Shown: in pieces, positions 46,003-57,362 of the stretch
Layout: each line of letters begins with the position of its first letter
Position numbering within the stretch: position 1 is the first letter of the stretch
Assembly: GCA_019915015.1 (NCBI GenBank)
Contig: JAHBBC010000016.1
Location: forward strand, 930,001 to 994,000
Direction: 5' to 3'
Length of the DNA: 64,000 nt
Source of the DNA: Auriscalpium vulgare
Taxonomy: Eukaryota; Basidiomycota; Agaricomycetes; Russulales; Auriscalpiaceae
Notes under the pieces: generated by a model
Seen by the model: only the letters and a program-made list of their open reading frames with translations
Database searches by the model: none
What the model was told of the DNA's origin: nothing
Position numbers and translations under genes: made by a program

Positions 46003-47315
46003 ATGACCACTTGGACGGGCAAGACCAAAGCTGTCGACGCGGCTTCTGCCCTGCAGAACGAAATTCGCGGGAAGAATGGTATGCTCGTTACATCCCTGGT
46101 TTTCCTCTCTGAGACACAACCTTACCTGCGACTAGTGCTAGTCACTGGCGTGAGCCCGAAGTCGCTCGGTGCTGAGACTGTCCGGGTGCTCGCGCCGTAT
46201 GCGCAGTCTGTCATCCTCGCGGGCCGGTTCCAGACAAAGTAAGTTCGTTGCTCTGAGACAGCATGGGCTTACAATGGAGAAGGATCGACGAGACGATTGT
46301 CGCGGTCAAGGCGCAGACACCGACTGCGTCGTTGAAGTCGGTCATTCTCGACCTTGCCTCAATTGAATCGATCAAGCATGCCGCGGCTGAGGTCAACGCC
46401 CTTGCCATCCCCATCCACGTTCGTCATTGTCATACATTAAACCTATTTTTTCTCGCTGAGTGGGCTGTCCAGGTTGTGATCAATAACGCGGCGTCAGCTC
46501 AGCACAAGACCATCGTCAAGACGGCCGATGGGTTTGAGGCGCAGTTCGGGATTAACCACCTCGGGCACTTCCTGTTCACTAGCCTCATAATGCCGTCCGT
46601 TCGCCGCGCTGTTGGAAATGTTCACGGCTTCCCGCCGCGCATCGTTGTCGTGGCGAGCTCGGCGCACTCTTCCATGCCGGGTGCGATCCGGTTCGATGAC
46701 CTCTTCTTTGAAAAGCGACCGGAGGAGTATAGTACGTATGCACAACCGCTATCATAGATCTAGTTAACTCAATAATCTCTGTCAGATACAATGGTGGCGT
46801 ACGCGGCGTCGAAGACCGCGAATATCCAGTTCGTGCGCCTGTTCGCCAAGAAATTCGCACCTGAGGGAATCCTCGCGTTCTCCCTTCACCCTGGCGGGAT
46901 CTTGGAGACAGGTATGGGCAGCGTCCCCACAGTCGAAGAGCTGCACAGCTGGGGCCTCGTCGACAAGAACGGGAAGCCGTATCGCGACGATACGTTCAAG
47001 ACAATCGAGGAGGGCACGTCGACGTGAGTGACTCGCTGCTTATCTGCCACCCTCTGGCTGACCCGTGAGCGTGTTCATCTAGGCAAGTCATCGCCGCATT
47101 CGACCCGAACCTGAAGGAAAGGTCAGGGGTTTACCTCCTGGATGGTGTGCCCCACGACGACCTGGTGGCCGATTATGCCTCGGACGATGTGGGTTGCCTC
47201 CGAATATTGACTTCGATGGGTTATCGATTGATGCCCTTGAATGTAGGCCGTCGCAGAAAGGCTGTGGGTGCTGAGTGAGAAACTCATTGGGCAGCCGTTC
47301 GACGTCAAGCGCTGA
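46003..47315 (+). CDS. Short-chain dehydrogenase/reductase (SDR)
   Basis: NAD(P)-dependent oxidoreductase of the classical WW-oxidoreductase/retinol-dehydrogenase-like branch. Seven or so exons start MTTWTGKTKAVDAASALQN and end KLIGQPFDVKR. Visible motifs are the cofactor turn TGVSPKSLG (TGxxxxxG), INNAA (usual NNAG), QFGINHLGHFLFT, the active-site serine region VVVASSAHSS, catalytic YAASK and SLHPGGI. The protein should be about 330 residues, normal for this group. No signal peptide or transmembrane helix is seen, so it is probably cytosolic. Exon borders near YAASK (GAGTATAGTACGTATG donor) are by splice consensus. Substrate unknown; such genes are numerous in basidiomycetes and often act on ketones or lipids. 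Confidence 0.86.
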
Positions 47316-47882
47316 TAGATGTAGTGATTTCGAAATATGATACCGGCTCCACTTCAGTCTTTACACTACAATGTGTTGTAGTGCCAATGATCACAGTAAG
47401 TCAGGTCCGAAACACATCGGCACCTATCGTTGGATCGGGAGTGCAGCTACTGCATGTCTGCTCCTATGAGCCTATAGCACTCAAAGCGTGGATTGCTCTA
47501 TCCAAGGGACGAAGCGGTACAATTTGGGTGCCATACTGTATAATAAAAGCCGAAATTTGTTATGAGCCCTGTAGTTGTCTGGGAAAGGAATCGTTGATGG
47601 TAAACAGAGGACGAAGGGGTATCTTTTAGGTGGAATATTCCGGTAGTGATCCAAAAGGTCCAGATTATGCAGACAAGACTAGAACGTATCGGATGTAATG
47701 GATGTTCACGTTCTGGTCACCTTTTTTGCAGGCACGCGCGCCACTTTGCGAGGAACGAAGCTCGTCAGGGTGATGGGCGTTGTGCTCTTGGGAGCGGGAG
47801 GGCTCGGCGTTGCTGTGTCGGGACTAGCAAGGGACACCACCCTCGAAGCAAACCCGCTGTCGATCACGGGGCTGGCCTGCTC
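47316..47882. other. Convergent intergenic region after the SDR gene
   Basis: 567 bp between the SDR stop and the 3' end of the broken RNase III gene. No gene recognised. Open frames at 47646-48068 on the plus strand overlap the opposite gene and show no family features. Confidence 0.45.
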
Positions 47883-49841
47883 CTATTTCTCGCCCCAGCC
47901 TGGCAGATGTGTGGAGCTCCGAGTCGGAGACAAGGAACGCGCGCGAGCCTCGGTGGCATGTACGTGGGCGGCGCGAGCCTGAGGACCGCCCGGGGCCTCG
48001 GACGACGTTTGGCCGCCCGAGACTTCCGCAACGTCAGAGGCCTGTTTGATTGGGCGTCGCTTCGATGAGGAGTGCTTGATCGGGCGCCACTGCGATGATG
48101 ACCGTTTGGTGCCGTCGGGATCGATCCACTCCATGATTTTTGGGCTCAAGGAGGAAGTCGCGGGGACGGCGGCGCAGTCAGGCTGCTCTGCGGGTACCGC
48201 GGATGCACCCCCGGGGCGGTCGACCGCTGCCTTTCCTTCGCGTTCGGCAGGTTCGGCCGTGGGCGACTTATTTCGGCGTGGCTTGGACGGGACTGGGGGC
48301 TTGCCCAATCCCAGGGACTTGAGTTGGTTAGCCAGAGCTGTCTCGAGGGCATCTAGCGACAGCTCTGCGACAGGTTTGATACCATCATCGGGTGATAGAG
48401 GCAGCGGCGTCCCCAGTAGCGCGTCAATATCTCCAGGTTGGGCAGTTCTAGACGTTAGGGAGATGGCACTAAGCTCGTCCACAAGGCTTGCGACATCGTT
48501 CGCAGCCTCCACGCTCGATGCTTGCCGAACGACTCTGACAGGTCGATTCCTACAAGTGCATAGACAAGGCAGCCAATCGTGAGTGGCATGGAATTGATGA
48601 GGTGTAGACAAAGGCGTTCACCTTGGGTTCTCGACTAGCATGTCGTGCGCTAGCACCACAAGTGGTGTGAGCCACATTTCTGACCAGGACTCAGCTTTCT
48701 CAGCCTGGTATCGATAATAAGCTCCAATAACCGCTTTCATTGCTTTGGAGAGCACTAGTTGTTCGAGTTGTTGAGGGGTTCCTTCGGGAGTCGCCGTAGT
48801 GAGAAGGCTTAGGCGAAACTTGAGTGTCAGGGTCTGGACGGGGCTGCCTTGAGATATATTCCTCCAAACAGACCACTCGAGCCAGACGTGATAGGACGAC
48901 GTAGTTAGTCAACAACCGCGTGATGCACTGTCCAATGATAATGTGTCAGGCGCCCAGGTCTGCCCACGGAAATACTTACGGTGGCAAGATGAGCAGCTCC
49001 TGCCGTCGCCTGGGGGTAGGACGGCCACGTTTTGGAGATGATTTTGCAGATCCACATGTTGAGGAGATCGCGAGCGAGCAGAAGCCAGTCCGAGTGCGGC
49101 TCCTCCGAGATCCCCAGCCGCATCGAAAACCAAAGAGCTCTTCGCAAGGTCGAGCGCTTCGAAGATGGGGCCGAACTTCTCAGCCAGAAGCCAGTCTTCA
49201 GACGCCAGGTAGCCCAGGAGTCGCGTTTCAGGGACGAAATCGCTCAGACACACGATGTCCCCGGAGCGTGCTCCGCCGCTGCAGCAGCGCCTCCGTCGTG
49301 ACGTCGCGGTACCAGTAGTCGCTCGTCGCAGCTTTAATGACAGGGCCCGAGAGCGTCTCGAGCCAGCGCCGCAGGACCTTCCAGCCGCGGTGCACGAACA
49401 CGGCGCCAGCGTACGCTTCCAGGAGGTCCGCGAGGGCCTTCGGCGGGGGGTGTTTGACTGCAGGCTCCAGTGCTCGAGCATCATTTCTGTCACGAGGTCT
49501 AACTCGGCGACATCATCCAGGTGTAGACAGAACGCGATGCGGCCGAAGATGTCGTTCGTCCATATCATCAACCTCACGGCCTGTTACTGTCAGGTTGGCG
49601 GCTGACGCTACTAGTACGTGCGAGTTCATTTGGACGTACCTCGTGATGCCGCTTGTCCATACGGACCTGGTCTACTAGTAACGCCGCAACCAGGATGATG
49701 CATCTGTCGCCGATGAACGCGAGATAGTCGTTGTTGTCGAGGGAGTGCTTCCTGCAGTTGTGAGCCTGAGTGAGCAGCGGTTCAGAGAGTCTGGGAAGGT
49801 CCTGAGCCTGAGTCCGAGGCTGATTCTGAATGAGCGAGAAG
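47883..49841 (-). pseudogene. Broken gene with two RNase III-like domains
   Basis: Reads on the minus strand as a protein with tandem RNase III folds, but in shifting frames. Domain 1: HSLDNNDYLAFIGDRCIILV (49.7 kb), then IWTNDIFGRIAFCLHLDDVA, then, in another frame, PPPKALADLLEAYAGAVFVH. Domain 2: ETRLLGYLASEDWLLAEKF, then (frame change) SDWLLLARDLLNMWICKI, LARVVCLEEYI, then (frame change) LSKAMKAVIGAYYRYQAEKA. A Ser/Lys-rich C-terminus ends HLPGWGEK at 47883. At least four frame changes cannot be bridged by normal introns; one lies at a run of six G near 49445-49450. No start codon was found upstream. In domain 1 the usual LEFLGD reads LAFIGD, losing a catalytic Glu. It may be a decaying gene or carry assembly indels. 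Confidence 0.6.
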
Positions 49842-50234
49842 TAGGCTTAGAGGTTCGACTACCGCGATGGGCGGTAAGTAGTAGTTGTTATGCTTGGTTT
49901 AGCTTGGGTCAAGCTTGGTTCAAGCTGCTGCCGAGCTCGGCCGTCGACACGTCACAAACTGGAGATGAATTGGTCACCGACGTCCAATATTCATTATTCC
50001 TCTTGTTATCTACTCTAATGCTAAGGAGTGTGTAAGTAGTGGGGTATGCACTGAAAACTACCTACAATGCCCTATATGACTCGTGCTATCACACATCGGG
50101 ATCAAAATGCCAACTAACGCAGTGGGGACATAAAAAAATCGTGAGATGTAAAAGAAATCCAAAGGAATGCGTGCGCCGAGGTATCCCTATCAACAATGTC
50201 CTATGTGTCTCTAGTTAATCGCTGCAGATGTGGA
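49842..50234. other. Intergenic region with 11-bp tandem repeat
   Basis: Between the broken RNase III-like gene and the ABC exporter, both minus strand. It holds AGCTTGGGTCA / AGCTTGGTTCA at 49901-49922, with a further partial unit on each side. No gene seen. Confidence 0.5.
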
Positions 50235-53200
50235 TCATTGCTTGCTCAAAGCCTGCAGTTGCACGTATTCGAAGTAGCCGCCGCGCTTGGCAATGAGCTC
50301 GTCGTGGGTACCTGATTCGCTGACTGCACCGTCCTTGATGAAGTAGCTGGAGTACACCTCCGTCAGTGCATGCAGCCAACAATGAAGAACAGGTATACGC
50401 ACATGCGATCCGCGTTTTGGATGGTAGACAGCCGATGTGCGATGGCAATGGTTGTCCGGCCCTTCGCAGCAATGTCGAGCGCGGCCTGAACGACCTTCTC
50501 CGAGTTGGAGTCGAGGGCCGACGTCGCTTCGTCCAGTAATAAGACCTTGGGGTTGCGGAGAAGCGCGCGGGCGATGGCAATGCGTTCTGTGGTTGCAAAG
50601 GATAAGCACATCGAGCATGTAGAATTTGAAATATAAACGTACGCTTCTGACCACCTGACAGCTGCGAGCCCTTGCCGCCAACTTCCGTATCGAAGCCACT
50701 GAGTTGGTCTATGTTAAGAAAGTTCCAAACATTCAAAGTTGCGCAACATACCTCGGCAAGCTCTGGATGAACTCTAAAATGTTCGCGTCACGACATGCGG
50801 CCTCAAGCTCTTCTTGCGTCACTTCCTCTACGGGCTTTGTAGCGCCGAGCAGAATGTTGAAGCGAACGGTGCCTGCGTACAGCGTCTGAAGCAAGTCAGC
50901 GGTCGATATCAAGCAGCAGCGATAGCGTGACTTACAGGCTCCTGAGACACGAGCGCGATGTGCTTGCGGTACTCCTGCACGTTGAACTCTGAGATCGGTT
51001 GACCGTCGAGGTAAACGGTGCCAGCCAGAGGGTCGTAGAACCGTTCGACGAGCTGGATGCTGTAGCCAAATCAGCGCCCGCATCGAGAGACAGGTTGAGA
51101 GTAAAAACGCACGTAGTACTCTTTCCGCAACCGCTAGCACCGACGAGGGCGATGTAGGTACCAGGCTTGACTTCAAGGTTCAGGTTGCGCAGCACACGGA
51201 CGCCAGGGCGCGTCGGGTACCGGAAGTGTATATTCTCAAACCGGATATGGCCGCGGACGTTCTGTGGGACCTTGCCCTCGGTCGACTCGGCGTCGACCTC
51301 TGGCCGCGCATCGAGCAGAGTGATGATGTCGGCGGCGGCGCCTCTTGCAGACGACACATCCGGCACGAAGGCGAAGACATTCCCTGCCTGGATAGCACCG
51401 AAGACCGTGCTCTGCAGACGCATTTGCCATCAGACGTGGACGCGAATCGACAACTAAAAGATTACTGACCATGAGACCGACGAAGAAGTCGCTTGTGCTG
51501 AACTCCTGATTGGCAACCAGGCGCGAGCCGTACCAGAAGACCAGGGAGATGACGAAGAATGAGAACGACTGCGTGAGGGCGAACAAGAAGTTGCTGTACA
51601 GCGCGCTGCGGTTTGACTGCTCGAGAGGTCCCTCGAGACTCTTGCTGTACTGATCCAAGCAATCGTCCTCGCGGGTGAGCGACGCTACCGTCCGTATCGA
51701 ACCGGCCGCCTCGCATGCCAGTTGGGCCGACTCCTCGTGAGCCTTCTTGTTCTTCTGATCCTTGAGCACAACAACACGCTGTAGAGGCTGTGAGTGGAAT
51801 GATGGGGACTAATAAGATTGGCAACTCACCAGACGAACATAGCCAGCCGACATGAGAAGGGGGATGCAAGCTAGCGGCAAATGAGTGGAGGGAGGGTGAC
51901 AAAGAATCAGGGCGGACTTACCAAGACCGACGAGGCCGAGTTTCCAGACGTAGACAAGTCCAAGAACAACGCCGAGGATGACAGTTGAAATAGACTGGAT
52001 GATGCTGCAAAAAGGTAGGGTCAATAACAATCAGAGACAGAAGATTCGCGAACGTACGCTCCGAGCGTGATGCCGGCGAGACCATTGATCTTCTGCGGTC
52101 CGTCACTGAGATTAGACACGATAGAACCGGTCTGCGCACAGTGATCAGTGATGCGCCCCATCAACAGGACGAGCGTGCTTACGCTATGCTGTTCCTGGTC
52201 AAAGTACTCGATATCCTGCCGCAAGATCGCCTTGAAGCTCAGCGAGCGCAGTTTGCTGGTGAGGGACGCGGCCGATGCAGCGAAGAAATAATTCTGGAAG
52301 CAAATGGACACCGCGGAGATGATCGCGATGAGGAACACCCACAAGGCGTTGCGGTCACCGGCGTGACGGCGCTCGTGGGCAGTCGGGTCTGAAAACCCGC
52401 CAAGAGCGTGCGACCACACGATACCAAAGGCAGGGTAAACGGCACCAGTCACTAAAATATTTGATTATTCAGTCAAGCTCCTCAGAGACGACGAACGCAC
52501 TTACTGGAAGCGAATATGGCACCCAGGAGGTACCGCTTCCACTCCTGCTGGTTGATCGCACCCATGCGCCGGAAGAGATAGGACCAGCTGTAGTTCTCCT
52601 CCTGCGGCTCGCGTTTGCGCTGTTCGAGAATTTCGCTAGCAAGTGAACGGCGGGTGTCACGGCGGCCGAGAGGAACCTCGTCCGCCGCCTCCTTCTCGAA
52701 ATCCTCCTTCTCAGCGTCCTCCTTGGAGTCTGATTCGGATCCTCCAGGGCCAGTGGCTTCCTCCTCCTTCGCCTCGCGCAGTTTCTGTGCGGCGACGAGG
52801 CGCGCGTACGCGCCGTTCTCGTCGGCTAGGAGCTCGTTGTGCTTGCCCTTCTCGATGATGACTCCTTCGCCGACGACGTAGATGCAGTCCGCGTCCTTGA
52901 TGGTCGACAGACGATGCGCGATGGTGATGGTCGTGCGTCCGGCGGCGGCCTTGTCGAGCGCGTCCTGCACAATGCCTTCTGACTGCGTGTCCAGGGCCGA
53001 AGTAGCCTCGTCGAGCAGGAGGATACGCGGATCAGATACGATGGCGCGTGCGATGGCAATCCGCTGCTTCTGACCTCCAGACAGCAGGAAACCACGCTCG
53101 CCGACCATGGTGTCGTAGCCCAGCGGCAGCTTGGAGATAAAGCCGTCCGCGTTGGCCTTGATACACGCCTCTTTGACGAGCTCGAACTTCTCCTCGGGCG

Positions 53201-55143
53201 ACGCGTGCTGGTGCGGGGTATTGATCAAGCCATGTTCGACGTTGCCGCGGATGGTGGTCGCAAACAGCGTAGGCTCCTGCGAGACCAAGCCGATTTGCGT
53301 CCGCAGCCATTTGACGTTCAGTTCCTTCAAGTCAACCCCATCAAGTTTGACCACGCCAGACAGCGGGTCGTAAAAGCGCTCGACAAGAGATATGACGGTT
53401 GATTTGCCGGAACCGGAAGCGCCGACCAGGGCGGCCGTCTTTCCCGCAGCGAACGTGATGTTCAGGTCCTTGACGATGCGGACATCGGGGCGGGCGGGAT
53501 AGTTGAAGTTGACATGCTCGAGAGTAATCTCGCCGATGACCTTCTCGGGCTTGAGGCCCTCCTCGCTCGACGAGTCGATGGAGGGGACGCGGTCGATGGT
53601 CGAGAAAAGCTTGGCGGCGGCACCGCGCGCATGTGTGATGGCTGCCGACGGGGGCCGATGAGTCAAACGCCGTATCCAGCGCAGATGAGTTCGCATACCT
53701 TGCATCTCCGGGGCCATGAGCGCCAACGAAAAGGAGCCAATGAGAATGGCCAAAATAACGTTTACAATTTCGCCAGGAGTGGCATGACCTTGGTTAATGA
53801 GTGTGGTTCCAAAATCGAATGCTGAAAAGCACGTTCAACTGTCAATGCCAGCGTCACGATATGGAGGAACGGAACACACCAAGCCCATAGGCCGCATAAA
53901 TAGCGAAGAAGAAGCAACCGAGGCCTCCGCCATGCCAAACGGCGGCCTTGGCATCCACGATGCGGGCCTTGTTAATGGAAACGTCGTAAAGCTCGCCTAG
54001 GATTCGCTGTGTACCGAACGCCTGGGCCGTCCGGACGGTAGACACGACCTCCTCAGCAAGGGTACCACCTTCAGCGACATGCTTGAGGGAGAGTCTGGGA
54101 GGACCATTCAGGAAATACAGCGGGAACCAAGGCTTCCAAGATACGTACTGCATATATTTCGACACAAACTTGTTCATGACGCCACCGGTGATAACGATGC
54201 AGGGAAGCAGGGACGACATGGCGAGGGACAATCGCCAGTTGCGGGCGTATGCGAGGGCAAAACCGGTGACAAAAGCCGCGAGGAAGTTGACGACGAGGGC
54301 GACCTTCTCAGAGATACCCTGCTGCACGAGATCTGAAATGTCCATTTAGGGAGACTCCACATGTGGGAACAATGCGGACTCACGCGTGTCAGTCTGGATG
54401 CGCGTTGCGACCTCTCCCGCGCCGACTGTGTCGAAGAAGGCGACGTCCTGACGGAGCACGGACCTGAGGTACTGCTCGCGCAACCTCTTGGCAGCTACTT
54501 CAGCAGTATACACCCAGATGTTCATGTAGACGTATGTGGCGGCGAACATGCCGATACCTGCGATAGCGTGTGTGAAAATGAAAGGCGGCGCCCACGGATA
54601 CACGCTATACACATACCGATATAAGTCAAGTAGGATGCGTCATTAGCAGCTGTATGCCGGAATTTGCGAGCGGCGGCCTTGAGATCCGCTTGGGCGGCGG
54701 GGTTATTATTGGCGTTGTTGACGGCGGTACCAAAAGAGACAAAGTCCTGAGTAAGATTTGCGAAGAGCAGGCTCATAAGAGGCTGGGAACAGTTAGTTGG
54801 TGTGGAACGAGGAGAAGAGTTGTGTACGGACCTGGGCAGCTCCTGCAATAGCGGCGGCAATCAAGCCGACAAAGTTGGCGATGAGCTCGGCACGAGTAGC
54901 AAAGCTATGACGGCAATGAGAGGGATGAACTGGGAAGGAGAGGGCGGCTTACCGAAAGAGGGAGGTGACGCCGACGGGGGCGAGGGTGTCATCTGCAGAG
55001 GGGACGGGGACGTGTGCGGTGTCGTCGCTTGACAAGTCTGCAGAGTCCTTCTCCGACTTGTCCTTCTTCCAGGAAAAGCGACCGGACTTGCGATGCTCTG
55101 AGACGGGAGAGCCCTTCTCGTCGTGGACTGAGTCCGCGGACAT
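50235..55143 (-). CDS. Full-length ABCB-type exporter (P-glycoprotein/Ste6-like)
   Basis: ATP-driven membrane exporter for drugs, lipids or peptides. It starts [20 protein letters not shown], ends [10 protein letters not shown], and is about 1300 residues in some 17 exons. Layout is TMD1-NBD1-linker-TMD2-NBD2. NBD1: Walker [11 protein letters not shown]-loop [10 protein letters not shown], signature LSGGQKQR, Walker [14 protein letters not shown]-loop [11 protein letters not shown]2: GASGCGKST (an intron follows in the Thr-Ile codon), [35 protein letters not shown]. Both ATP sites look intact. The linker is acidic ([20 protein letters not shown]). A TATA box (55228-55234 on the opposite strand) lies about 85 bp before the ATG. 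The substrate cannot be told; closest by form are fungal multidrug and a-factor-type exporters. Confidence 0.94.
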
Positions 55144-56203
55144 CTTGGCAGCCTGGACTGGGGCCGGAGAGATGAAGGAACGGGGAGGGCAAGGAAGAGG
55201 ATGAAGAGGGAGCGGGGGAGCCCAGGCTATATAGATCTCTTACGGGCATATATTCGCCGCCCACACATTTTATATGACACACGCCGTTCTCCCACGGGCC
55301 GGGACCCCTCGCCGAGATCTGGGATCTGCCGGAGAGACGCGTCGTCGCCGGGGCAGACGCGTCGCACGATCCACTTGCCCCTCGATTCGGCCCCAAGATG
55401 GCAACTGCTTATCAGATAGCCCAAGCCCATATGCATAAGCGCCGGATCACAATTCGGCCCCTCCGAGTCCCTGCCCAGTCATTTTCGTCGTCTGACGCTG
55501 GTGACTCTCTGCATCGCGGCAGCCTTCCGATGACTGCGCGCTTGCACTACCAAGTAGTTCCGTGACGTTCCATGCGATTCGTTCCACGCAGCCGCCGGCA
55601 ACGCCACCGCAGACTGCGCACCCCCATGGGCAGTCTCTTGGCAGTATAATGTTTGCCGTACAGGGACGCACAGCCGCCGGGGTTCCTGCCAGACGCTCGG
55701 ACCTATTTCTCCCTTGCACCGCGACATGTCATCTTCCGCACCTTGACGGTCGCTGTGCCCAGTCATACCTTGATCGCGACACGTCGTTCGACGATCAACA
55801 GCCGCCAGCTGAACAGCGCTCGCATGAGCGTCGTGTCACTCTGAAACCAGGCGCTCGCCGCTGCAGCAAAATGTTCTGCACCGGCGGCCCGCGCAGAACA
55901 AAAACTGAGGGATCGATGAAGCTATCGATGGGCAGCCGAGGCAGCCGCGGCGAGAAAGCATGCAGTTATAGCCGGGATGATGTGGGCGCCTACGCACCAG
56001 TACTCTTTGCTTCGCTCCTTCTTCTAGTATACGCACGCTCCTTACCTAGCTTACGCTGGGCCTATATAATTGCTATATACCCTTCTCCTCACCGGTAAGT
56101 ACGTCTGTCAACCAACCCATCGTCTCCATGGACCCTAAACCGCCCTCCTCGTCCCAGGCCTCGTGTCTTATACCCCTTCCCTTCTGTATACCCCCGTACA
56201 GCC
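55144..56203. promoter_or_regulatory. Divergent promoter region, ABC exporter / 56204 gene
   Basis: 1.06 kb. The minus-strand TATA (TATATAG, 55228-55234) serves the ABC gene. The plus-strand TATA (CCTATATAATTGC, near 56060) lies about 140 bp before the ATG at 56204. The middle shows no supported gene; its open frames lack features. Confidence 0.55.
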
Positions 56204-57082
56204 ATGAACTCGAGAGACTCCCCGCCGCCCCTGCGCGAGTCTCCCCAGTTTGTCCCCGCCCCGCTCCCCATCCCCTCGCGTCTCCAGCACCAGCACCACC
56301 GCCCCCACATCTCCCTCGGTGACCCAGACGAGCCGTCAGCCGCCGCCTCCCCGCCCATGTCCCAGACGCCCTACCTTACCGCGGACGAGGACCCGCTCCA
56401 GTAACGCCGCCGCCTTCTTCAATCCATACCCGCGCTAACTTCATTTCCCAGCGTGCTCAGCCACTTCTTCCACGTCTCCAAGCCCGCTCCGCTGCGCGCC
56501 GGCGAGCTCACGAAAGCCTACGACCTCTCCGTGCTCCCCACGCACGAACGCGCCCCGCGGCTCCCCACGCATGTCCTCGCCGTCTTCGACACCCCGCTCA
56601 CGGACCACTACGCCCCCGTCACCCTCGTGCCCATCGACCTCGACCTCTTCACCGCGAAGCTCCGCGCCGACGTCCGCCCCGCCGCCGCACGCCCCCCGCC
56701 GCCCGCACGCGCACCGTACACGCTCTCCGTGCCCGTGCTGCCCCTCCAGGTCCCGCACGCCGCGTCCGCGCCGCTGCTCCTCGTCTTCGCCCTCGGCATC
56801 CGCAGCGACCCGTCCGCCCTCGCCGCGCGCCTCCTCCCCATCGTCGCCGTCGAGGAGTTCCCGTCCGCCGCCGCGATGGCCCAGGCCATGGCCGCGCACT
56901 GCGACCAGGACCGCCTCGGCCGCTACATCGCGTACAACCAGGGCGTCTGGAAGAACGTCCTCTTCCTCGGCGTGGCGGACGCCCGCGTCATGGGCGTCGT
57001 CCAGACCGTGTGGAATGTCACCGCCGATGCCCGCAAGCTGTGGCTCAAGGGGAAGGAAAAGGAGCGCACGAGACGCGGCTAA
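56204..57082 (+). CDS. Uncharacterised conserved basidiomycete protein
   Basis: Function unknown. Exons 56204-56400 and 56452-57082 sum to 828 nt, 275 residues. The N-terminus (MNSRDSPPPLRESPQFVPAP) is Pro/Ser/His-rich and disordered. The body is compact: VLSHFFHVSKPAPLRAGELT, HVLAVFDTPLTDHYAPVTLV, YTLSVPVLPLQVPH, LGRYIAYNQGVWKNVLFLGV, and it ends in basic KLWLKGKEKERTRRG. Codon use is extremely C-rich at third positions, like an expressed gene here, so several antisense and shifted frames are also open; those are shadows. The TATA box upstream and consistent splice junction support a real gene. No family assignment. Confidence 0.78.
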
Positions 57083-57362
57083 TTAAGCCCGGCGCCCAAG
57101 GTAAATAAAATCTCATCTAATTTCGCTGCTCGAATGCTCTGCGCCTGCTCTACGCTTTCTGCTGCATATAATAGTTCTGTTTGCTGTCTACCTTGCATTT
57201 TACAGTATATAGTTACACCGTCCTTGTCTTGAAATCTACATACCTAATGTAATTCTCGCTCTTGACCATGGTATACACGTTATGAAAGCCACGTACAAAT
57301 CACTCTTTGCCATCCGTAGTTGTACTGTGAAAAAATTGATACCCGTCATCGACGATGGCAGC

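Noticed and set aside
48046..48582. 178-codon plus-strand frame opposite the RNase III-like gene
   Set aside because: Mirror of the Ser/Pro-rich C-terminal exon on the minus strand; no independent motif.
49265..49462. Explaining the RNase III frame change by a short intron
   Set aside because: The only GT-AG pairs there would give introns of 23 or 36 nt and remove conserved sequence (MMLEHWS).
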